This document shows positions 11,263 to 20,983 of a DNA stretch of 64,000 nucleotides, one piece after another. The position numbers were made by a program, and so were the translations under genes. This DNA comes from Distichodus sexfasciatus. Taxonomy: Eukaryota; Chordata; Actinopteri; Characiformes; Distichodontidae. The notes under the pieces are model-generated. The model did not search any database. It worked only from the letters and a program-made list of their open reading frames with translations, and was not told the origin of the DNA. Position 1 is the stretch's first letter; every line of letters begins with the position of its first letter. The DNA is taken from contig JAVGVS010000023.1 in the NCBI GenBank assembly GCA_032718565.1, positions 2,936,777 through 3,000,776 on the forward strand, in the 5' to 3' direction.

Positions 11263-11553
11263 AAAACACCAGGTAATATGAGCAAAACATTTCTTCTCTG
11301 TACATAAACGCTGCATGGATGATGCTGGTCGATTTTGTCTTATGCTGAACTCCAGTCAATACAGAAATTTTTAAAACATCACAGCAACTGCAGCCATACT
11401 CCTAAGTAGTCGTGCGAAAAAGATCACAAAGCTTCAAAAGCATCAGTTAATCAGAAAACTAAAAAATGTTTTACACCGAACATTCAAAACTGTCATTTTT
11501 TCATATGGGACCATCATTTAACACGGGAGATTTTACCATTGCATATTTCCCTG

Positions 11554-11589
<36 letters not shown>

Positions 11590-11961
11590 TCCTGAAGCCT
11601 GGTTTCCTGCGAGACTCTCCCCTGATTAGGAAGCTGCACGGAAGACTAGCTACCATTCATCAAAAGTCTCAGCGCGGCGGAAACACGTCGCCACGTGCTC
11701 CCGACTGGCCTCAAAGTGCCGCCACAGCTTCTCCCTCCTCCATCATCGCGTCCCTGCCTGCGTGCCCGGTAAGGTGCCACGTGCCTTCAATCAGACTGCC
11801 GCCCCCTTCTCCGTAACGGGGGTTAATCCTCTTATTCTTCCTGTCTGTCCACGTTATAAGATTCACTCTCAATAAAGCGGTGCATTTGTCAGGGTTGTTT
11901 CACATCTGCTCTTAAACAAGAGGTGCTTTGGTTATGTGTTGTGGGTGGCTGTAGCGGAAAG
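11263..11961. other. Unassigned sequence, GC-richer in its second half
   Basis: Apart from the (CT)n tract at 11557, nothing is recognised. 11600-11880 is GC-richer, with mixed non-repetitive sequence and CpG sites, and could be a conserved non-coding stretch. Only a cross-species alignment can tell. Confidence 0.35.
11557..11587. repeat. (CT)n microsatellite
   Basis: About 31 bases of uninterrupted CT dinucleotide. Confidence 0.97.
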
Positions 11962-12150
11962 GGCTGGACGATATGATCATTAACCGATATTTTATTAATA
12001 ATCAACAATTACTTTGTTTACGGTTTTTTTTGTTTATATTTGGCACCAAAAAGGTTTGGACTGTAAAAATGCGAATAACTGATGCTTTTGCAGCTGATGT
12101 CACATGCACGTCAAAACTGTAGTCGCCACCATATTGAGTACCGGGCATAT
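11962..12150. mobile_element. hAT-like terminal remnant
   Basis: GGGCTGGACGATATGATCAT followed by AACCGATATTTTATTAAT resembles the end of fish hAT-like elements. The complementary kind of end (TGCCCAGCCCTA) is seen at about 41924-41935. No partner end is clear here. Confidence 0.4.
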
Positions 12151-12185
12151 TGAATACTGTGCTTGTGTCCAATGAAAATGAAGTA

Positions 12186-12220
12186 TCTTCTTTCTTTCTT
12201 TCTTTCTTTCTTTCTATCTT

Positions 12221-12276
<56 letters not shown>
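12186..12276. repeat. Compound (TTTC)n(TATC)n microsatellite
   Basis: Roughly seven TTTC units pass into about fifteen TATC units, a 90-bp compound tetranucleotide tract. Confidence 0.97.
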
Positions 12277-12497
12277 CCCAATTATCCATACACAGAGCTT
12301 CTAATAATAAAAGCTGTTTAGCTGTTGCCTGTCTATTTGTGAGAAGCAACACATTACAGACTTTGTGATCAGTTCAAAAATTGACTCACTGTATCATGAT
12401 GGAACTTGTGGTTTACACTCGTAGGAGTCACGTGACACGTGGAATTGCGTTTATAAGGCAACATGAACACACACTGTAGATGGTATGCACTGTAGTT

Positions 12498-12555
12498 GCT
12501 CATGAGTACCTCAGTGGTAACTTTACCAGTCCGAGACGTTAAAAAAACGGCGACC
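12498..12555 (-). mobile_element. V-SINE-like copy, first part of a split element
   Basis: GCTCATGAGTACCTCAGTGG then TAACTTTACCAGTCCGAGAC is the complement of the SINE's middle and B-box side. It is continued after the 648-bp insertion by 13212-13258, so one SINE was broken by a later transposon. The 3' half of the SINE is not present. Confidence 0.8.
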
Positions 12556-12559
12556 CTCT

Positions 12560-13207
12560 GGCTACGTTCACACTGCCATGCTGAAGTGACTCAAATCTGA
12601 TTTTTTGCCTTAATGTGACAGATCTGATCTTTTCAGGGCTGTGTGGACACGCGAATCTGATCTTTTCAGATCAGATTTGTGTCACTTTCATGTGTGGTAC
12701 TAAATCGCATACGTATCCGAATCGCGGCCATGCGACCTGAATGTGAACGCTCAGATCGGAATTCATGTGGCTTCTTGCTTATACGCATGCGCTGACATCA
12801 TCAGCCTGCACCGGCAGCGCGGGAAGGTAAAAATGGAGGAGAGCTGCGGTAACAGAAAAAGCTAGCCGCCTGACTTTTTTTCTCCTTTTCGACCTGCTCA
12901 TGTACAGCTGATTCACGGTTTGTCGTCCTCCAGAGCAAAGTGCGATACATGCGTGAGCTACTAACGCCTCCATTTTTAATGCCATGAGTCGTCCCACAGA
13001 TATGACGTTTTTTGTTGTTGGTGACGCAGTTGACCCGTGTAAAAACGTATCAATGTGCGCATGCATGACGTTTCAGAGGGCCGATGCGTTCACATTACAG
13101 TCAGACACAGGTCACTTGTAGTTATGAATGTGAACCGTCAAGATAGACAAATCCGATCTGAGCAAAAAATGGGAATTGAACGATGTGGCTGGCAGTGTGA
13201 ACGTAGT
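12560..13207. mobile_element. 648-bp inverted-repeat DNA element inserted in a V-SINE
   Basis: The ends GGCTACGTTCACACTGCC and, on the complement, ACTACGTTCACACTGCC form near-identical terminal inverted repeats. The SINE sequence resumes on the other side. The flanking CTCT at 12556-12559 and 13208-13211 reads as a 4-bp duplication; a 3-bp TCT duplication with slightly longer repeats fits equally. A reverse-strand frame of 95 codons (12779-13066) shows no recognisable transposase. I read it as non-autonomous; the superfamily is not assigned. Confidence 0.85.
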
Positions 13208-13211
13208 CTCT

Positions 13212-13258
13212 GATCATGGTGCCAACTCTCTAACCATTACGCTACCAACTGCCCCCTT
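13212..13258 (-). mobile_element. V-SINE-like copy, second part (head)
   Basis: GATCATGGTGCCAACTCTCT then AACCATTACGCTACCAACTG is the complement of the tRNA-derived head with its A-box. It joins 12498-12555 across the insertion. Confidence 0.85.
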
Positions 13259-13316
13259 ATTAAGGATGCACCAATCCAAAAATGTGATCAGCGCATCCCT
13301 AGTTCGACTTTACATA

Positions 13317-13417
13317 TACAGCTCTGGGAAAAAATAAGAGACCACATCACTTTATTTCTGAGTCACCAGCTGTGGCTGTGTGTCTGTGTAAAATGTGTCA
13401 TTTTTTCCGGAGCGGTA
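13317..13417. mobile_element. About 100-bp Tc1/mariner-type MITE
   Basis: Bounded by TA on each side. The left end is CAGCTCTGGGAAAAAATAAG and the right end, complemented, is CCGCTCCGGAAAAAATGACA. TA flanks and short imperfect inverted ends suggest a miniature Tc1/mariner derivative. No coding. Confidence 0.6.
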
Positions 13418-14054
13418 TATATAAACAGCAACCAATAAAATGAAATTTGGCATGAATTTTTGAAATCTAATCATGGCAGTGCATACTAGTCAAAAGGTTG
13501 TAACTGTGTTTAAATGTTGGTTCTGTTATTTTTTTATTTAAATCGATATGACAGTATGATTATTTGCATTATTAACCATCACATCTTCCTTAACATTTAA
13601 CCCCCCAAATCACTACAATAAACCGACCAAACTAAAGTAACCATTACCCACACACCCACGCTCACCTACCACCCGACAACATCTGCGCTCTCTTGGAGTG
13701 ACACGTGCGACTTTTGCAGGCAAACAAAATGCGCATCCTCTTCTATAAGGCACAAAGCGGCTTATGCAAATCACAAAACGCTTTCTCCCACAAATGGATT
13801 TACTAATCCTCCTAATCTTATTATTCCTGTTTATTCCTTCATTGTCCTTTAGTCGACTAACAGGTAGATCAAAAAGAGGAAGTTAATTATGTGAATATGC
13901 AAGACTGAATGCATATGAAGAACTGAAGAATTCATTAATTCACCGTCATTAGCTGATAAAAAAAAAGCCTGAAGAGCCGTCCTGTTAGCCATCTTTGTTA
14001 CAGTAACACAGAATGAGCAACATCTTGCTATCACAAACACGCACATCAACCTAA
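13418..14054. other. Unassigned AT-rich sequence
   Basis: No feature recognised. Confidence 0.45.
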
Positions 14055-14226
14055 ACTGCAGGCTTTTAGACCGCGGGAGGAAACCCGGAGGAAACCCACA
14101 CCAGCACGAGGAGAGGAGAGTACACAAACTCCACACAGAAAGACCCCACAGCCAACTCAGGGATCGAACCCAGGACCTTCTTGCTGTGAGGCGACGGCGC
14201 TAACCACTGCACCGCCTTGACGCCCC
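14055..14226 (-). mobile_element. GCGGTGGTTAGCGC-headed SINE, 5' part
   Basis: Minus-strand copy. Its complement begins with a tRNA-like head ending GTGGTTAGCGCCGTCGCCTC and continues through GGTCCTGGGTTCGATCCC (a B-box), TGTGTGGAGTTTGTG and GTTTCCTCC. Other copies are at 21985, 44425 and 62961. This copy lacks the 3' portion that carries the tetranucleotide tail in the 62961 copy. Confidence 0.8.
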
Positions 14227-14283
14227 CGTACTTTAGTAGATTTGCTATGAAAAAAAGCTTCTAAATAGAAATGCTGGTTTTAA

Positions 14284-14900
14284 AGGGCCCGTATTATACA
14301 TATTTGAACAAGTTACAATAGGTCCATGAGCTCCACTGAACATGTCTCTGAAGTAGTTTGCTAAAAATATCTCTCAGATTAGGCGTTTCCGCCTGCTTTT
14401 TACCCCTCTATTTCAGTCCCTTTCAGAACAGGCTGTTTCTCATTAGTATCTCTAAATGCAAATGAGGTGCTGCTGCCCACACACGTCCCACTCCGGAACC
14501 GGGGGGGGTAGGCAGCACGGCGAGAATTTACCTCACGTGAAAATAATCAACATGGCTGCTGCTAACAGACAACACAACACACCGCCGGTAGACTTCTTCA
14601 TTCGGTTCCTACGCTAGCGCTTGCAAGAAAACATGGCGGATCAGGAAGTGCTAGCAGTTCTACCTGGTGGGCGGAGCTTCTCAGACAGGAGGGTGGAGTT
14701 ATTTAAATGTCCCCTAATGTGACGCAGAAGTAGGGGAGAAATCTAAACGGCTCGTTTACGCACAGGATTTCTGACATTCATAAATGAATACTAATACAAT
14801 TAACCATTTTTATCAAACTTATAGTGTGTGCAGAGGCAGTACAGACCAAAAAATATGTCTCAAGAACAGAAAAAGTGGATTTTATCGTAATATGGGACCT
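14284..14900. mobile_element. 617-bp TTAA-target non-autonomous element
   Basis: It is flanked by TTAA on both sides (14280-14283 and 14901-14904). The ends are inverted: AGGGCCCGTATTATA at the left and, complemented, AGGTCCCATATTACG at the right. TTAA duplication points to a piggyBac-like or Kolobok-like mobiliser. No transposase frame is present. An octamer-like ATGCAAAT lies inside at about 14456. Sequences starting AAAGGGCCCATATTAT are common in fish from memory. Confidence 0.8.
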
Positions 14901-14904
14901 TTAA

Positions 14905-15171
14905 TAAATGAATAAATGAGTGGCAAGAACAATTTTTCAAGCAGATGCACAAATTGTGTGCATGCGAGAAATAGGAATCTATTGACTGCTAAGCAGGAGG
15001 TGGGTTTTAGTCACAATGCGGACTCCGTTTCGGATGTGTTTGGATTCCACGGCTGCTGATATCACACAGTCTTCTATAATACGAATTTAATTCAATTGAA
15101 TTGACCGCGAGTCGACATGAGTCCATATCGTCACATCTTTATTCATCTTTATAATGGGCCAATGCGGGGAC
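14905..15171. other. Unassigned sequence
   Basis: No feature recognised. Confidence 0.4.
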
Positions 15172-15270
15172 AGTTGGTAGCGTAATGGTTAGGGAGTTGG
15201 CCCCATGATTAAAAAGCTTGACGGTTCTAGTCCTGGACCGGTAAAGGCTGAGGTACTCATGATCAAATTT
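15172..15270 (+). mobile_element. V-SINE-like 5' fragment
   Basis: Head sequence CAGTTGGTAGCGTAATGGTT through TGGACCGGTAAAG to TGAGGTACTCATGATC, then it stops. A second head follows about 45 bp later, giving a head-to-tail pair. Confidence 0.75.
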
Positions 15271-15313
15271 TGGGGTTGGTGCACCCTTTATTAAGGGGGA
15301 AGTTGGTAAAGGG

Positions 15314-15468
15314 AGCAGTTGGTAGTGTGATAGTTAGGGAGTTGGCCCTGTACCACTAAGGTACTCATGAGCAAGGTACCGTTGTCAAGCACTGCTCCCC
15401 GGGTGCTGCATGTCAACTGTTCACTGCTCCTTCACGGACAGCACTGTGACAAATAAGTTTTCACTTAA
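15314..15468 (+). mobile_element. V-SINE-like copy with internal deletions
   Basis: A second head (CAGTTGGTAGTGTGATAGTT) lacks the B-box region and jumps from GGCCCTGTA to CCACTAAGGTACTCATGAGC. The core CAAGCACTGCTCCCCGGGTG and a shortened tail (GTGACAAATAAG) follow. Confidence 0.75.
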
Positions 15469-16536
15469 AATCAAGTTAAATTCATCAAAAGTGACATTAC
15501 AAGATGCATGATGTCTGATCGTTGTTTTATTTTCGGAGAAATGCTATGGGCTGTTGATCACTGAATAAGTGTAGATCAGCGTATCGTTACACCCCGACTA
15601 CGATTTGCGTTTGGTGGGACATATTAAATGAATATACACAGAATTTCAAAAATAACTGAAAGAAGCGACAAGGAAAAGAAGAGACTGAGGTTCGGAATGT
15701 CGAAGTTGAGTAATCAACTGCTCGGCCATCATTCAGACTTCACATTTTCAGAGCATATACATATATAAAAATCTGAGTTTAAAATAAGGAAGTTAAGGTT
15801 CAGCAAGTCAAAGTTCAAAGTTCACCTCTCACCGTTTGCAGACTGGGACTCGTAATAAATTCACCTCCCTAGATATTGACTTGCTGAAGCCAGATTTTCA
15901 CATCTCTGAAATGTATTTTTCAACGTAGGCATGTCATTTACAGACGACTGAGAGCTCAACATGGTTTTGTGGCGAGTGTGCTAAATGTGGCGTTAATATT
16001 TCCAAAGAAAACAACAGATCAGATCACTCGTGAGTCTTCAGGCGCTTAAAAAACGAGATCAGTGCGTTTTTACGACCGAAACTCTCTCGTTATGTGGTTA
16101 GAAACGAGCCGCCTAATCCCTCATCAACTTTCAGCGTTTTACGCCTCCCTAACGACCTGTCTGTCAAATCTCCTCAAAGCTCCTTGGCTGTCTGTCCTCG
16201 AGAATTCCCAGGAATATCAATCACGTTGCTCCTGGTGCATATTCCTCTTTTGATAACGCAGCAGAGGAGGAGGCGGCGGCGGTGGCGGCGGCGGCACCAC
16301 GCGGCCCATCCGCCCGCCAACTGCCGGAACGGGCCAAACTCCGAGCGCAAACAGATGGCAAACGGAAATGCCACAATCTGACGCGGCTGATTCAGAGACT
16401 GAGAGCCCCATCGCTGCCTCCTCCCGGTGCCAATCAGAGTTTTTCCAGACAACATTTTTTTTTTTTATGGCCGAAGTCTCCATAACTCACCAGTTTCTGC
16501 TGGCATACATTTGTTTTGGAATAACGGTCGTTAGTG
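15469..16536. other. Unassigned sequence, part GC-rich
   Basis: 16060-16440 is GC-rich with CpG sites and a short GGC/GAG-rich run at about 16262-16300. Overlapping open frames on both strands are unrecognised. It may be a conserved non-coding stretch, which cannot be shown from one sequence. Confidence 0.35.
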
Positions 16537-16790
16537 GGGGTGTAACGGTACTTAAGATGACACCGATCAGATATGTGGATCAGATATCGATCCGATAACG
16601 ACTCAAATACAGTAGCTGTATCGGGTTATGGGTGGCATTGGGCCGATCTATAGAGCCGCTCTGTAAATGTAATTTGCGCTAATTCCTACATATTGATATG
16701 ATAATGAGCAGAACAAGCAACGCAACACACGATAACCCCAAAAGCGAAACGCGCGATTATACTGTTTAATTTCCTTAAACAAGTTTGTTT
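16537..16790. mobile_element. hAT-like element fragment
   Basis: GGGGGTGTAACGGTACTTAA, CGATCCGATAACGACTCAAA and TTCCTACATATTGATATGAT, then AATGAGCAGAACAAGCAACG, match the copy at 48345-48600. The sequence ends abruptly where a V-SINE begins (16797), so the far half is missing or was displaced. Confidence 0.65.
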
Positions 16791-16796
16791 CCCAGG

Positions 16797-16978
16797 TCCG
16801 GCACCAGTAATGGCACCACAGAGGTACTCACGAGCAAGGTACCATCCCTATATACTGCTCCCCGGCTGCTGCCCATTGCTCCTTCACAGATGGGTCAAAT
16901 GCAGAGGTGACATTTTGTTGTGGTGCACTGTGCTGTGGTGTGTTCACAATGACAAATCATCGCTCTTTTACTTTATTG
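16797..16978 (+). mobile_element. V-SINE-like copy, head truncated
   Basis: It starts at CCGGCACCAGTAATGGCACC, shortly after the position of the B-box, and continues through GGTACTCACGAGCAAGGTAC, GGTCAAATGCAGAGGTGACA and GTGTTCACAATGACAAATCA to the tail. Confidence 0.8.
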
Positions 16979-17600
16979 TGAAAGCTCAGGAATAAAAATG
17001 GCAAATAATATTTTAGTTGCTTTTTGTGATTTGATATGAAAGGAAGTGACTGGTTTAAATTAATGCCTGTGCCTGAAGAACACTCCTTTTGATCCAAGAT
17101 CTGACCAGAAATCCGCTTCCAAAAAACTGACACACGTAAAGAACGTCATCGGAAGAACTGCCACAATCGCTCTCCATTTTTATTCTTTTTGTCATTGTCA
17201 GAAGTCAACCAGACAGCACCACACCTGAGACGGAATGGTAACGTCCCGTCCGCCTGCTCGTTCGCCAGCTATCTGGATTTTCCCTCTCCGCTGCCATAGC
17301 CGAGATAGAGGCCGGCGTCGATGCCTGAGTGTAATTCGGAATTAATGGGACGGTAAAACTTTTAATTCAAAAGCGCTGCCTTGGGGACAAAGGCATTTGC
17401 ATACAAATGAACACAATTTCCTGTTTGTTCTGTATGCAAATGCGGGAAACGGGTAACTTAACGAGCGTGAGCGTGAGTGTGTGTGTGTGTGTGTGTGTGT
17501 GCAAGTGTGCGTGTGTGGTAGTGGAGGGGTCGCTTGGCAGCTCAAGCTGAGCTCGGCGCACTCCAGAGCGCCCAACCGAGCACTTCAAACGCATCCGCCG
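16979..17600. promoter_or_regulatory. Candidate non-coding regulatory stretch with paired octamers
   Basis: Mixed-composition, non-repetitive DNA. The notable element is a perfect 12-bp inverted repeat, CATTTGCATACA at 17394-17405 and TGTATGCAAATG at 17431-17442, with a 25-bp spacer. Each arm holds the octamer ATTTGCAT/ATGCAAAT bound by POU-domain factors. The spacer has AACACAAT and TTTGTTC, which resemble SOX cores. The site statements are direct; a regulatory role is inference. Confidence 0.3.
17477..17501. repeat. (GT)n microsatellite
   Basis: About 25 bases of uninterrupted GT. Confidence 0.96.
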
Positions 17601-18618
17601 TCTGAGCTATCAGGCCGGGGCAGGAGGTGAGCCAAGCCGGTCCTGGAGGAAAAGCTGATCCTTAAGGGGCGGAGGCTTTCTCGTCCCAACTGCCTAACCC
17701 GGCCCCCCACCCCCCTCTTCTTCTTCTTCTTTTTAACCGGCGACCTTTCCTTCCGACGCTCTCGCTCGCACCTGAGCACAACAGGAGGGAGCGGCGTTTG
17801 TGCTCTCGGCTTGGCCCAAATTCAATTACCGGCGACGGCGGCGGTCCCAAGGGCACGGGTGGAGACGGAAGCCGAGACACTTCCAAAAAAAAAAAGCCGT
17901 TTAACGGCGTCATTAACATTCCCGCTTGGTCACGGCCAGCCGTTGAAGTTTGACCTTCCAGGAGGAGCATTTGCGGACTGCTTTTTTATTTTTTCTCCAG
18001 ATAAAGGCAAGGCTCCAAAGTGTTGCGTGAATGGATAATGGCTTTTTTTTGTTCTTTTTAGTGAGGAAGATATTTGTCCAAATATTTTGCCAGGCTTTAG
18101 TGTAGCTAAAAGTGGATTCATCTCAGTAGAAAGGACCCAGACCCTCTCACTGATGCACGCTGGTCCAAAGTATGTAGATTTTTTTTTGCTTATTCTTAAA
18201 ATCCTCATGTTTCCTGCTTTAGTGTTTTCAAGTAAAATGAAGCACTGCCTGTAAAAGTGAAACTGTTCTTGGCTTAAAGAGTTCTAAATGTCAGTAATGT
18301 TTAGAATATTCTTTATTATGATTAACAACCAGAGGCGATTTTTGTGATCCTGTTTGCAATCGCTAGCATCTAAACTGGGGCTGAAATATCTAATCATGAG
18401 TGTTTGGACATTTTTGATCATTTTTCTACAAATCAACAATGTTCTGCGCCTGAACATTCTGGCACTTTACCACATAAGACAGCATCATAAGTATTTTTCT
18501 ATCAAATAATGTACTAACTTATACTGAATTAGTCAATTACTCAAAACAAATAATTTTCTAATAAAAACCTTGACATTTGATCTTGTTCTTATTCATAAAT
18601 GATTTATACTGATCATAA
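17601..18618. other. Unassigned sequence, GC-rich then AT-rich
   Basis: 17600-17960 is GC-rich with CpG sites and a TTC-rich run near 17717-17732; from 18040 it turns AT-rich. Open frames at 17662-17970 (minus) and elsewhere are unrecognised. Confidence 0.4.
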
Positions 18619-18749
18619 CTAGGTGCGATGTGATCAAAATCTCATATCCCGATATGTCATTTCATTCACCGATAACGATGTATACGTATCCCAGTACAGG
18701 ACATTTTCTGCAAATTTAGAGGAACTTTCGCAGGCAAAATCTCATCTCT

Positions 18750-18996
18750 GTGAGTGATTATTTGTCATTGTGAACAAGCTACAGCACAGTGCACCACAAC
18801 CAAATGTGTCCTCTGTATTTAACCCATCCGTGAAGGTGCAGTGGGCAGCTAACAAGGGCAGCCCCTTGGGAGCAGTGCTTGGAGACGGTACCTTGCTCAT
18901 GAGTACCTCAGTGGTAACTTTACCAGCCCTGGATTCGAACCTGCGACCTTCTGATCACGGGACAAACACCCTACCGTTACGCCACCAACCGCCCCA
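18750..18996 (-). mobile_element. V-SINE-like copy, near full length
   Basis: Minus-strand copy. Tail complement GTGAGTGATTATTTGTCATT, then CAGTGCTTGGAGACGGTACC, GCTCATGAGTACCTCAGTGG, a B-box complement GGATTCGAACCTGC, and a head ending CGTTACGCCACCAACCGCCC. It is inserted in the hAT-like host at 18619-20983. Confidence 0.88.
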
Positions 18997-19171
18997 ACTC
19001 TGCCCCACTCCTCTCAACCCTGCCTACACACGCTCGAAAAACACTCCACGACTAATCATATGGCACGCCAAAGGTGGCGCAATTTGCCTACATTTTTACG
19101 CAATCGACAGTAAAACACTAGTTTTATCCGTTAAAACGAAGCCCTAGTGAGTCTAGTGACACACCCAAAAC

Positions 19172-19907
19172 TAGAGATGGGCCGATACCACTTTTTTATG
19201 TCCGATACCGATACCGATATTGTACATTTGGGTATCTGCCGATACGGATACAAATCCGATACAGTCACAGTCTTTTTTTAAACATAAAATAATGCTTTAA
19301 AATGTCTGAATACATGACTGGGATTATTGTTATGCTTAAGGAAATGCTTGATTTAAATACTGCTTTCCTAAGTAAAACAATGTAATAATTACACACATCC
19401 ATGTATATGCTAAATTATTTGTTCTCAAAAATTGTTTGTGTAGACATATAAATATTTCTTTTTGCGTGTTTACATCGCAAAAAATGTTGAAAAAGTATTT
19501 TTATGCAGTTACTTCTGTTTTAATGCAAGGAACATCTCACAAATCCTTTCACATACAGAGGGCTCAGGTCTTGTCTTGATCGCGCCACTGAAAACGTTGT
19601 GTGTTACTATTAAGCCCCCGTGTGAAATACAAGCGGAGCTGCTCTAGCGAGTAAAATGAATTAAACGAAGCTTTGATTCTAGAAAAATTGCCTCGACCAT
19701 TTTTTGTAATAGAATTATTCGAGTTATTGGAACAATCGTTTCAGCTCTACTTTACCGCAGTGCCACTTCCAATGCAGAGCGAATTGAGCGTGCACGCATT
19801 TACAGATCGGCTCCATAAAACGGCCCAATGCCGCCGATACCCGATCCAGCCTTTTGAGCCGTTATCAGACCGATACCGATCTACATATCGGATCGGTTAC
19901 ATCTCTA
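19172..19907. mobile_element. 736-bp hAT-like element with 7/8 TSD
   Basis: The ends TAGAGATGGGCCGATACC and, complemented, TAGAGATGTAACCGATCCGA are inverted repeats. Flanking 8-mers CCCAAAAC (19164-19171) and CTCAAAAC (19908-19915) differ at one base. The interior shares TAAGCATAACAATAAT-type and TACACACAT-type AT-rich segments (in reverse) with 48700-48850. No transposase coding is left. Confidence 0.85.
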
Positions 19908-20217
19908 CTCAAAACACTCCACGCTCATATGCAACGCCAAGGTCCCACAAATCTCCAGTTTTTACGCAACCGACAATAAAACACCCATTTCAGAGCTGCT
20001 TTATTCATTAAAAACACTGTTTTTAGCAGCACCTTAAAATACCAGCGCTTTTTACTCCAGTTTTACACTGTTTAAAACGTCGCTGTTTGCGGTGCTCTAG
20101 TGACTTGTGGTCAAACGACGCTTTTTACTCCACAACATGTTTGTAAAAGGCTCTGCTAAGGTGCATTTAAGGCAAATTGTGGCACCTTTGGCGTTCCGTG
20201 GATCTGAGCGTTTTGAG

Positions 20218-20759
20218 TAGGGGTGTTGAACGATAGATGTGGATGATTTCGCATCGATACAGTGGCAGACCATAATCGATTATAAGGGTGATTTTCAACC
20301 GGCTGTCTGCTGCCCCCTAGTGGTCCGCGGTGGCACAGCAGGTGGTCCGAGGCGAGCAATCCACTTTCACTACTGAAATCACTTCTTAAAAATGACGCTT
20401 TTCCAGATTATTCGGGCGTCTTTATGAATAGTTAATGTAATGTAAATATCTAAAAAGTAATACAAAAAATTACTTAATTACTGCTTAGTCTGAGAGGTGG
20501 TTCCTGGGCCAGAAGCAGTTGAAAACCACTTAATTATATCATAATAAGATTGTTAGGTGATTTTTCTGGCTAATGCATAGTTAAAAAGAACATCACGTTA
20601 GTAACTATGGCTGCACAATCTGTGTGCAAGGGGCTGCACGGTGACGCATCAGGACTTTGTATTGAATCGAATCGAATCGTTGACCTTACAATCGCAATCT
20701 CAATCACAATCGAATCGAATCGAATCGAATCGCGAGACCAGTGAAGGTTTACACCTCCA
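20218..20759. mobile_element. hAT-like element with GAATC repeats near one end
   Basis: The left end is TAGGGGTGTTGAACGATAG; the right end, complemented, is TGGAGGTGTAAACCTTCACT. Flanking 8-mers GTTTTGAG (20210-20217) and GTTTAGAT (20760-20767) match at 6 of 8 bases. Next to the right end lie (GAATC)n repeats at 20662-20731. A reverse-oriented relative lies at 23673-24236. Confidence 0.75.
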
Positions 20760-20983
20760 GTTTAGATTGTGCACAGATACAAGACTTAGCTTGTGAAAGT
20801 TCCACTGCACGCTCAGAATGGCGCACATGGCGCCGCAGTGACTACTGCAAACCGTCATCCAAACCATGAACAAATGTTGCCGTGAACAATGTTGCGACAC
20901 CCCAAAATAATCGAGTGGAACGTGAAACAACAGAGGTTTTAATTTCGTCAGCCGATATATTTTGGCATTTCGCACAGCCTTAG

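Larger units (their letters stand above)
18619..20983. mobile_element. hAT-like host element carrying three nested insertions
   Basis: The left end AGGTGCGATGTGATCAAAAT and the right end, complemented, AAGGCTGTGCGAAATGCCAA, then AAT, form diverged inverted repeats about 2.36 kb apart. Between them lie a V-SINE (18750-18996), a hAT-like element (19172-19907) and another hAT-like element (20218-20759). Without them the host is roughly 0.8 kb. Host sequence between the insertions (AAAACACTCCACG; GGTGCATTTAAGGCAAAT; CAAACCGTCATCCAAAC) recurs at 7944-8670 and, reversed, at 23520-24430. No clear duplication flanks the host. Confidence 0.65.

Noticed and set aside
17342..17594. Two His/Thr-rich minus frames
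   Set aside because: They are produced by the (GT)n microsatellite at 17477-17501.
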